Source of the DNA: Beroe ovata
Lineage: Eukaryota; Ctenophora; Nuda; Beroida; Beroidae
Assembly (NCBI GenBank): GCA_946803715.1
Contig: CAMPET010000498.1
Coordinates: 4,020 to 18,279 of the forward strand
Length of the DNA stretch: 14,260 nucleotides
Direction: 5' to 3'
Shown: positions 1 through 8,800 of the stretch, one piece after another
Layout of the letters: every line of letters begins with the position of its first letter
How positions within the stretch are numbered: position 1 is the first letter of the stretch
Program-made: the position numbers and the translations under genes
Notes under the pieces: generated by a model
Database searches by the model: none
Told to the model about the DNA's origin: nothing
What the model saw: only the letters and a program-made list of their open reading frames with translations

Positions 1-62
1 ACACACACACACACACACATACACACACACACAGGAACATACACAACACACATACACACACA
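1..62. repeat. CA dinucleotide microsatellite
   Basis: An almost continuous run of alternating C and A with a few interruptions (an AT, a GGAACAT block, AACA slips). It starts at the first base, so its full length is unknown. Nothing coding is visible in it. Confidence 0.95.
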
Positions 63-445
63 AGCTGTGTACCATTATATTCAGGAAATTCTAGAAAATT
101 CGTGCTTAACTTTAAAAACAGACAGAATTCGCTGTTCATAAAGTCTATTGTGTAAGCATGTGATATACTTGGATTTACATTCACTGTTTAACAACATCGA
201 AACATCTTGTTTGTTCATTGTTCTTCTTGGAACTTTGCCATGAACGGTTCGAAAACCTCATTAAAACGTATGGTTGGAAAGCATGTTGTCTTCAGGGATA
301 TTTTTGAGTTCATTAGTACATTACGTAAATGTTGCTAAGAATAACTTGCTAAGATTGTTATGGAGAGGTTTGGCAAAGTGTTTTTCTAAAGTCAGGTGCT
401 CGCAATTTTGAGAGATGAACCAAAATACATTCTGTGTTTGAGGTG

Positions 446-476
446 TTTCTATGTTTCATTCGAGGAAACATAGAAA
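446..476. repeat. Perfect 12-bp inverted repeat (hairpin)
   Basis: TTTCTATGTTTC at 446-457 is the exact reverse complement of 465-476, with a 7-base loop. It is followed by an A-rich run. It could be a small foldback element or an RNA hairpin; no function can be assigned. Confidence 0.75.
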
Positions 477-579
477 TAAAAAAGGTTGAAAAAACACTCC
501 ATTCAAATTGTGAGAGTAAAGTCAGGAGCTAATCTCTAGAAGTATGCCAAAGAATTGAACGAACTGGTGCCATGCAATA

Positions 580-678
580 GTGGTGTCAAGCAGTAGTAGA
601 TGTCGATATAGTGGTGTCAAACAGATGTGTCACCAGAAAGTGGTGTCAGGGATATCCTGATGATGAAGTGGTGTCAAG
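580..678 (+). repeat. Cluster of four GTGGTGTCA motifs at about 30-bp spacing
   Basis: GTGGTGTCA begins at 580, 611, 640 and 668, so the spacing is 31, 29 and 28 bp. The bases between copies are not conserved, which is unlike an ordinary minisatellite. The same 9-mer recurs at 7668 and 7720 inside an intron of the receptor gene. Confidence 0.7.
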
Positions 679-864
679 AAGAAGCGTATTCGTGTATGAA
701 AGTAATATTACACTTCCCACGCCCATTTATACCACTTATACCACCGCTAGGCTTAAAAAGCCGTCGCTAAGCGAAGCTCACTGACCATGAAAATGTATTT
801 TTGTCCCACATTTCTGTCAGTCGCGTAGCGCGCCGTAGCTGAATGTCATCACAACGAAATATCG

Positions 865-912
865 TAATAACTTTGGGTGCGCGCGCGTTAGGCGCGGCGC
901 GCGCGCTTAGAT
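865..912. promoter_or_regulatory. CpG-rich patch, candidate promoter of the coiled-coil gene
   Basis: Dense GCGCGC runs in otherwise AT-rich DNA, ending about 50 bases before the first in-frame ATG of the + strand gene (965). The position suggests a promoter or 5' leader. No TATA box or defined factor site is claimed. Confidence 0.4.
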
Positions 913-964
913 AGCTAGTTCTGCTAGCTTGTACTTGGATCACAAGTTCGTAGACGAACTTATT

Positions 965-1197
965 ATGACGAACAAATCCCATTTCCAGGAGACAGCATTC
1001 AAGAATCACGTCCAAGAAAACATGGATCGCCTCACGTCGCTGCACACGCTAGCCACTTCAATTAATCAGAAATACGACAAGTTAAAAGAGGATCACAGTA
1101 AACTACATTCGGACTACGAACGTCTACGTGAGGAAAACAGTAAAAAGGACGACCTTATAAAATCTCTAAAAGAAGAAATTAGCCGGTTAAATTCAAG
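965..1197 (+). CDS. Coiled-coil protein, first coding exon (unrecognised family)
   Basis: The open frame runs from 911 after a stop at 908. The first ATG is at 965 and gives 77 codons plus two bases, ending at a TCAAG/GTGAAT donor. From about residue 20 onward the protein is charged and heptad-like, rich in K, E, L and S (for example KYDKLKEDHSKLHSDYERL), so it should form a parallel coiled coil. It leaves phase 2, which matches the exon at 2278. Codons upstream of 965 are also open, so an earlier start through another exon (a TTCTGCTAG acceptor lies at about 928) cannot be excluded. I do not recognise the family; a coiled-coil adaptor or centrosomal-type protein is possible, but no catalytic or binding motif is visible. 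Confidence 0.6.
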
Positions 1198-1834
1198 GTG
1201 AATGTCCAATCGTGGTATTCACCCCCACCTTTTTTTACGAAATCATGTTTTTACTTTGTGATACGGCCTATAGATATTGAATCAGTATATTTTCGTGATC
1301 GTTAATGCAAAGATTTGGTTTGGTAATCAATGTCAACCTTCGTTGAGCACGATGTGTGGTCTTATAAATCTCACTTTCATCCTTCAAAACCCCAATCCTC
1401 TTTAGTAAACCGCCCCAATGCACAGATAGGTTCAATCTCATCAAACCCTTCCTTCTAGGTGCATGATTCTCTTTTTATTTGTCAACCTGCATCATATAAT
1501 ATCATATAGGATGGTAGACCGAAATTCTTCTGCTTCAAATTGAACGACTTGAGTCGTTGTCAAATGACGGTAGGTTTCCTTTTTGATAAACCCGATTAGT
1601 TATCACAAATTCGCCAAATCGAAGTGTTCTAGAAGCTCACCTCTTCTGTTCTCTCTGGTGATAAAGTTGTAGATGGGTAGTAATCATATATAGGAATCAC
1701 ACACATAGGAAACTTGTAGTGATCACGCCACTTTTATTAATTTAAAGATATTGAGAAGGGTAGTTTTGAATTGATCTTTAGCTAATTCCGATCAATTTCT
1801 GTAATTTCCATCGCTACATTCCACTTGAGAATTA

Positions 1835-1862
1835 GAATATCCGTAGCAAAACACGGATATTC
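1835..1862. repeat. Perfect 10-bp inverted repeat
   Basis: GAATATCCGT at 1835-1844 is the reverse complement of 1853-1862, with an 8-base loop. It lies in the coiled-coil gene intron. No flanking target duplication is obvious. Confidence 0.7.
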
Positions 1863-1932
1863 ATGGAAAGTCTTGAATGAAGAAGATTTCTTCCTTAATG
1901 TCAAGTTTTTGACGTGTCTCTTGCTTGCTTAG

Positions 1933-1977
1933 TCAATGTGTGCGTCGAACGCAAAGGAAAAGAATGAAAAATGGTCA
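1933..1977 (+). CDS. Candidate 45-bp cassette exon of the coiled-coil gene
   Basis: A strong acceptor (pyrimidine-rich TGTCTCTTGCTTGCTTAG) is followed by 45 open bases and a GTAAAA donor. Entry and exit are both phase 2, so it can be included or skipped without shifting the frame between 1197 and 2278. It would add a short basic stretch (about QCVRRTQRKRMKNG). The donor is mediocre and the exon is too short for composition to help. Confidence 0.3.
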
Positions 1978-2070
1978 GTAAAAGTTTTCTAATTTTTATA
2001 AATAATTTAACGTGTAATTAAGTTTATGATATATTTACTTTGCTGAGATGGGAAATAAGGATCGTATATT

Positions 2071-2142
2071 GTGGGTGTTCAAAGTCGAGCGTCAGTTTGC
2101 GCGCGCACGTGCGCTATGACGCTCAGCTCTGAAATCACCCAC
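2071..2142. repeat. 72-bp imperfect foldback with CpG-rich centre
   Basis: Outer arms GTGGGTG (2071-2077) and CACCCAC (2136-2142), then GAGCGTCA (2087-2094) paired with TGACGCTC (2116-2123), around a GCGCACGTGCGC palindrome at 2103-2114. The nested arms suggest a small foldback or MITE-like element. Regulatory use is unproven. Confidence 0.6.
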
Positions 2143-2277
2143 CCGAATAAGATTCTCACTTCTTTCAATAAACCTATGATGACTTTTGTGTTGTATGAAG
2201 GTGCGCTCTAACATTCCTATTGTGTGAAACTTGCTTCTTTGAGCTAAAAACTAAACCTGACTTTCATTTTTATGTAG

Positions 2278-2338
2278 TTACGAGCATCAGCCATTTAGGA
2301 AAAGTTACGGAGACCAAATGAAAGTCGCTGGTTTACAG
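2278..2338 (+). CDS. Coiled-coil protein, second exon
   Basis: A good 3' splice site (branch-like CTGAC, T-rich tract, TATGTAG) opens an exon of one base plus 20 codons that ends CAG/GTACAA. The single first base completes the phase 2 codon left at 1197 (AG+T, Ser). The residues are polar and basic (YEHQPFRKSYGDQMKVAGLQ). The exon leaves phase 0. A phase 0 continuation is open from about 2477 to a stop near 2606, but its acceptor (CTGAAAGAGCAG) is purine-rich, so I do not call it. The gene must end close to, or overlap, the receptor gene that ends at 2688 on the other strand. Confidence 0.55.
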
Positions 2339-2687
2339 GTACAAGTTTGGGATTGAAAATGATTGCATTAACATATCAATTCGGCGAGAATTCCTATGTT
2401 AAAACTCTAAATAGTACATGTTAAAAAGAATTCTCAATTTCATGATCAATTACGTTTAAACTTAACTGAAAGAGCAGAAAGTAGTGTTTGCTGAAAGGGC
2501 TAACGCACTTTTTATCGGATTATTATGCGTCTGGATGAAAAACACATCACTGATAGATATTATGACTGAAAAACGGGTAAAAAGTCTCGAATCGTATCAA
2601 TTGTAAATCTGAAACATTGGCTGAATCACAATTCAATCGGCAGGTATGAAACTAAAAACATAGCCGGCGGAATGTCTAAACTCTGTA
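2339..2687. other. Convergent 3' region between two genes
   Basis: This holds the downstream part of the + strand coiled-coil gene and the 3' flank of the - strand receptor gene. There is a 43-codon phase 0 open stretch at 2477-2605 of uncertain status. No AATAAA-type polyadenylation signal is evident on the - strand just below 2688. Confidence 0.4.
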
Positions 2688-2851
2688 CTAAATATTGTCA
2701 TAAGGCCGTTGTTCACTGATTTCGTCTTCGTCAAATGTGAATCCACCCTCGTCATCTAGTCTAGTGCTGTAATTCATGACATCTGATTCGTCAGCACATG
2801 GGCTGGTGTATGAGTCCACGTACATTGAGCCACGTGTAGAGGGACCGGCAA
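2688..2851 (-). CDS. Receptor exon 13: C-terminal tail and stop
   Basis: Acceptor CCCCTCATATTTCAG, 164 bp including the TAG stop at 2690-2688. The first two bases (TT) complete the Val codon begun by G at 3448. It continues the acidic tail with tyrosines in MYVDSY, NYSTRL and the C-terminal PYDNI. YDNI fits the Y-x-N motif of Grb2-type SH2 domains. This exon has no second copy in the window because copy 2 is cut at 11017. Confidence 0.85.
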
Positions 2852-5800
2852 CTGAAATATGAGGGGTCGATTCGATCTCAAAATATTGGGATGATGCGAA
2901 AATCAACCAATTAGAAATTGATTAATTAGATTTTATTGTCGAAACTTGATTCAATCATGCGTAGCAGATATTGACAAAGCAGTGATAGCATCGCAAACGC
3001 AATCATGCACTCTCGATCATAGATGAGTCACAATATCACAAAACTCTCTCTCATAGCATCGGGAAAACTCTCTGTATGAATTACAATACAGTGATCACTG
3101 AGTTTATATCTATCGAACTTTGTACAGTTAATCTCACTGTCGATGGGCGATAACATGGGCTGGTACTCATCGTCATAGCACCCTTGAGAATGTGAACCAG
3201 CGAGTTAATGGTCATATATTCGCAGCAGGCAGGGAAATGAGCAGAGGGCTGTCCAGGAAGTATGCTCACTAAATCCCCCCCACGCAATTCGAAAAATCCT
3301 TTTCGGTATTTCCCTTTGATCGTCCGTTTTCGGGCGACCCTCCCTTCAATGCACACATCCTTCACGGACAGCCCCCTTTGATCGTCCGACTTCGGACTAC
3401 CCTCCCCTCCCAGACAGCCCCGTAGTAATATGTTATAGCACTCTCACCTGGTTCTCCCTCCTCAGTATCATACGTAGCTTGCACATAGTCATTCTCCGCC
3501 ATTTTCACGGCCGATTCCTGCTCTTTAGAGGACTGCTCCTGTTTTCCGTCGCCAACATCCATGTAGGTCGGTACTTCATCAGGGAGGTCTTCGTAAATGG
3601 CATCCAACGGTTCTTCATACTCACCGCTAGCTTCCCCCTCGTCTGAAATGAACGGGTTTTGTAGATATCATCTGAGCATGAAATAGCGGAAATTTGTGAA
3701 ATTGTTTTATTTTGATTGCTAAATGACGTCCACGCGCATAAGACGCGCGGTCCAACATAAAAATGATTTCGCGCGATACGAATAATTCCCTCCAAATGAG
3801 ATAATGAAGTCAGATAATAATGAGGTGATTGATGCCAGGTGAGTCAACACTTTGATCCGTGTTGTCAGACAGTCAAATGTAAGCATGAAACGTGAAGGAT
3901 GGTCGCTCAGAATCAATGTTGTCTTCGCCTGCTATGCTCTATTGATAATCATGGAAACGAGAAGAACCCAAGTCCCAACTTTAACTTAACGCACACAGAT
4001 AACCATGCTTTGATACGCTGGCCAATTCCAATTGTAGGGAATCGAAAACCTGCAGCCCAGAAAAAGGGGGGAGAGGGCCCGGGAATCGTGCTCACCTAAC
4101 AAATCCGGGCTAAATAGGATGTTGTTGTGTCGAGGGATTGTGGAAATTGGTGGAGGCTTGGGAATGAGTAGCCTGTGATACCTGCGGGAAATGAGGTTAT
4201 TTCACTGTAAAATAATAATGAAAAGTTATGAGTGTCACATGGAATTGAATTCACACTACACATTTCAAATATTTGTTGCAGATGCTCCTTCATTTCTCAT
4301 CATGGCAGTCATTTGAGATCAATCTGAGACACCATCTCAGACCAATCTTTTATGTCGATCATATGACAATTCATAATCCAGTATTCAGCGATGTCATGAT
4401 TAAAATACACCGCGAGTCATAGGACTGACAGTAATTATGACAGTGTAAACGAGAACTCGTCTTAAATTACAGGAATGATTATTTGTAATGACGTTACAGT
4501 GACTAACTCATTGATAGGTACATATGAAAGTTGAGAAGAGGACAAAACTGGCTCAAACGAACGCAGAGCGGCTAACAAGAAGTGATTGACTCTTGGGNAT
4601 GCTCTATTGATAATCATGGAAACGAGAAGAATCCAAGTCCCAGCTTTAAGTTAACGCACACAGATAACATTGCTTTAATACACTGGTCAATTCCAATAGT
4701 AGAAATAATCAATTCCAAAGAGAGGGAAAGGGCCCGGGAGTTGTGCTCACCTAACAAATCCGGGCTAAATAGGATGTTGTTATGTCGAGGGATTGTGGAA
4801 ATTGGAGGAGGTTTGGGAATGAGCAGCCTGTGATACCTGCGGGAAATAAGGTTATTTCACTGTAGAATAATGAAAATAATGAAAAGTTATGAGAGTCACA
4901 TGGAATTTAATTCACACATTTCAAATATTTGTTGCAGATGCTCCTTCATTTCTCAACATGGCAGTCATTTGAGATGAATCTCAGAAACCATCTCAGATCA
5001 ATCTTTTATGTCGATCATATGACAATTCATAATCCAGTACTCAGCGATGTCATGATTTGAATACATCCCGAGTCATAGGACTGACAGTATTTATGACAGT
5101 GTAAACGAGAACTCGTCTTAAATTACAGGAATGATTATTTGGAAATGACGTTACAGTGACTACCTCATTGATAGGTACATATGAAAGTTGAGAAGAGGAC
5201 AAAACTGGCTCAAACAAACGCAGAGCGGCTAAGAAGAATGATTCTTGGGAACCGAGAGGCGAACAGTCTTAGACATACGACAGTTGCCAAGTACAGTAAG
5301 CAGTACAACTGTCGACATTTCTAACATTTGCTTCATTACTGCGTATCTCTGTCACAAGTCACACGGCAACAATCGTAACATTCACCGCATAAATCGGAAA
5401 TAAATCAGTGTAACACACGCAAAGTTAACATCAACATTTACCCACCCCTTCCTATAGCATAGCAGAACAAGCATGAGCACCAGCACAAGGCACGCAATTA
5501 GCAGCACTCCGATAATCCAGCTGTACATGGTGTCTTTATCGGGGCCGTCTCCTCCCGCCGCCACACGCTCACGAGCCGATTCACATGCCCCCTCGTCATC
5601 CGCCGTACCTGGCGTGATTGATAGGTGGTGAAACAGTCATGCGGCGTGATTGATAGGTGGTGAAACAGTCATGCGGCGTGATAGACACGTGGTAAACTGG
5701 TATAATAATAAACTGGTGGCGTGATTGAGTGGTGATCGTATCACAAGCAGACTCTCTATATTTCGGTTATGTTCCCTATGTATGTTATGTAGCTCCCTAT

Positions 5801-8800
5801 CATCCATCTACTCAAACTATGGTTTTTGTAGCATTAATAGGTCGATGATTAAATGGGATGGAAAGGTGGATATGAAAACAAAACATAGACATTCATGTGA
5901 GTAGTATGATAATGTGTCTTAAAACAATCAAACCATGCAAAAACGCAAGGAAATGTTTTAAAACACGAGGATATACATACAAGGAGCGGTTTTTACGGGC
6001 TTTTCTGTTACGGGTGCTGCAAAGAGTTAGCGTACAAAAACCACAATTGGCTATATAATGATCAACAGTAAACGCTGTTTACGACAGAAACTTTTTACTT
6101 GCGGTGTTAGAAGTTGTATTGTGTACACATACATGATGTGTATTGAGAGCTGAACAGTAGCAAGCAGCATTTGCTTGAGCAGAGGACAAATACATGTATA
6201 ATAATGAGAGGTTATAGGCATAGAATCGATCCCACGAGTCTCACAACACGACATCACAGGATTGAACTCCGCCACTCACATGAACACGTCCTCATATCCG
6301 TGTTGATGGTCCAGGGCTTGACACAAGCACACGTGTAACTCCCCCGCACGTTGACACAGAGTTGCTCGCAGAGGGTTGCTCCGTGTTGCTCGCACTCGTT
6401 AACATCTAGGAGAGAGAGGTAGAGAGTTACAAAAACAACAATTGAAATAGAAAAACAACAAGGAGAATACAAACGAGAAACTGCGAACTGTGGGATGGGA
6501 AGGCCGAAGAGGGGAGGCGAAGGCCGAAGAAAAACAATGATAATTAGTTCATTGAACCACCCCTCGGTCCTTTGAGCTTTGTCAAGGACACAGCAAAATA
6601 AACACACTATTTGGAGAAACGACCGCCGAGCGTATGGAACTCTAACTGTACTGTTCGTGCGACAATTAAGCGTTAATTTCTTGCATTATTGTTTGTCTGC
6701 ATTTACAGTTTCAACACCACTCTCTCTCACCATCACATCTTCGTCTATCCTCATTGAGCGTATATCCCTGAGCACAGGAACACCGGTAACCGCCCTCCGT
6801 GTTCACACACTCCTGATCACAGCCTCCGTTATCTACAGCACACTCGTCAATGTCTGCAAACACAAGGAAATGTTTATGAAAAATAAATTAGATTATCGAG
6901 AAGATCAAATGCGTGAAATGAAGTACGGGATTGATTGAGTAACGACTTTGGAGTACCGTTGAAAGTCAGGTTTCACAATATTCTTTCCATTTCTACTGAA
7001 TTATATCAAACGGGATCCCACTTTCTTCCTCTTGAATGATCTACTAACCTACACAAGTTTTCATGTCTGTTTTTCTGAAGAATCCAGAAGCACATTCACA
7101 CTGATAATCTCCGGGAATATTAATACAGGAGAACTGACACTCGTTAACTCCCTTACACTCGTTAATATCTGGGGATAGCACACCACTGACAGGCGATTTC
7201 CTTATATGGTATAAGTGTTAACCATATTTGGAAGTAGTGAAAAATACGTAAAGAAGCCACATGATAATATATGCTGATACACAGTCTAAACAAATGTCTT
7301 TGCCTTGTGTTTAAATACCTATACGGTGAGAAGATTTGTAAGACAGGTAATCGTATACGAGAATTATTATTTCGGCAAGATAAACATACTCTACAAGAAT
7401 TTGGGGTCTCCTAACCTTATGAGGTTATGGCAATTTGTGAAGACTAGCAGGACCCGCGGCCTCCGGCCTCTGTCATTCTAATAGCCCTATCCTATTTTCA
7501 ACGTTACAATACAATCTTGAATCTTAGTGTAATGATAGTCGTATCTTAAGTTAAAGTGTTGATAGTAATCGAGTACTCCCGTTCATATCTTCCTTGGTCA
7601 TATCTAAATGCTTTCCATTCTCAAGTGATGTCAGACGTGTGGTGTTTAACATGCTCCCCGTTTTCGAGTGGTGTCAAGCGTCATGGGCATTCCAATCAGC
7701 ATGCTTGATTGGGTACCGAGTGGTGTCAGATCTCGAGACCCGTAGTATATAAGGAAAACCGGACAGACATAAGTAGTAAGATTATCTATAGAATCGATAT
7801 CATGCTCACCGTTACATTTGCTTCCATCAGAATCGAGCACATATCCCTCATCACAATAACACTCGTATCTCCCTCCCTCCACCTCCTTACAGCGATGTGA
7901 GCAGGGCGCTGGAGTTTTCTGGCACTCTGCCAAATCTGGTGGATGATTTAGATGATTTAGATCCGATGTTTTACTAACAGATTACCCCGATGGGGCAAAT
8001 GTCAAGTATATACGACATAGTTTGTTGAATATGTGGTTTGAGACATATGTGATCATATTAGATCATATTGCTCGGGATATTGCATGGCATACATTGAAGC
8101 ATTGAGTACCATGTGTTACAATGAGTGTAAATGATTGCATGGTAATCTACCACACAAAATGTACCATCATTCATTTGAGTATGATGTCTATCTTGAGACA
8201 GAGAACGCTTACATCACTAATTACAGCAAATCACATTACATCAGATAAGGTCTGTACTTACCGACACAGTTACGGTTATCTGTATCTAGGGTAAAATTGA
8301 CATTGCAGTCACAGTAATATGACCCAGGAGTATTTACACAAATCTGAGAACAAACTGTGGGATCTTTACATTCGTCAACATCTGTAGGAGAGTGTTACAT
8401 GGGGGGCGGGGTCAACATATATAGAAATGCTCAACCCCAGGGAAGAAGTTTTTGACTTGGTAAGGGGCGTAAAATTCATTACCCTTATCACAGCAATCTC
8501 CTGTCCATCCCTGAGGGCAATCACATCTCTGTTCATTATAGTTCAGAATTCCATCATTATAGCATTTTCTGTTACATTTCAACTGAGAAAGGTTGAACAT
8601 TGTAAAATATCAGGAGAGAAAGTCAAGTTGGCATTCATAAATATATCAGTCACTCACTGTTCTTTCTAGTTCATATTCTGAACATTCTATTCCTCCATTT
8701 CTCCCATCTCGTATGATTGTTCTGAAGCATTTGTTATTTTATATTGCAGGCCATGAAGAACCCGAAGAACTAATAATGAAAGGGGGAGAATTGAATTCAC

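Larger units (their letters stand above)
63..864. other. AT-rich non-coding stretch upstream of the coiled-coil gene
   Basis: No convincing exon on either strand. It holds a perfect 12-bp hairpin (446-476) and a cluster of GTGGTGTCA motifs (580-678). It grades into the CpG-rich patch just before the first ATG of the + strand gene. Confidence 0.6.
1198..2277 (+). other. Intron of the coiled-coil gene, with possible optional exon
   Basis: Bounded by the GTGAAT donor at 1198 and the TTTTTATGTAG acceptor ending at 2277. Inside are a 10-bp hairpin (1835-1862), a CpG-rich hairpin (2071-2142) and a candidate 45-bp phase 2-2 cassette exon (1933-1977). The remainder is AT-rich with nothing further to support. 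Confidence 0.5.
3643..4750 (-). other. Intron between receptor exons 11 and 12, containing a contig join
   Basis: In copy 2 the same intron is only 440 bp (11334-11773). Here it is longer because it contains the duplicate exon 11 (4096-4181), its flanks and the N at 4598. A small CpG-rich stretch lies near 3733-3750. Open frames on the + strand here are antisense shadows. Confidence 0.75.
3327..7411. repeat. Duplicated block, copy 1 (split by N at 4598)
   Basis: Corresponds to 11018-14260. 3327-3702 looks identical to 11018-11393, and 3703-3937 is diverged. 3938-4597 is an extra diverged version of 4599-5251. 4599-6122 looks identical to 11622-13145. 6123-7411 is diverged with indels. It covers receptor exons 7 to 12. 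Confidence 0.9.

Noticed and set aside
580-678. CRISPR-like array
   Set aside because: The repeated word is only 9 bp, spacing is irregular and the genome is eukaryotic.
767-1045. - strand open frame across the CpG-rich patch and the coiled-coil exon
   Set aside because: It is antisense to a clear coiled-coil coding exon with a matching downstream exon, and has no recognisable motif.
3081-3365. - strand open frame of 94 codons between receptor exons 12 and 13
   Set aside because: It is mostly translated repeat (3313-3410), and its frame differs from the candidate YQPM exon; no start context or domain.
3362-3607. A separate small gene starting at 3607 (-)
   Set aside because: The apparent start codon is TTG. 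The frame runs upstream to a good acceptor at 3643 and past the GTGAGA donor into intron repeat, so it is an internal exon of the receptor.
3899-4833. + strand open frames at 3899-4099, 4582-4833 and 11587-11856
   Set aside because: They are antisense to, or read across, the juxtamembrane exon and its intron. They change length through indels between copies, and the one at 4582 spans an N.
7709-7900. + strand open frames at 6579-6938, 7709-7900, 8427-8669 and 13797-14027
   Set aside because: Antisense shadows of cysteine-rich EGF exons on the - strand, which have domain motifs, splice sites and matching phases.
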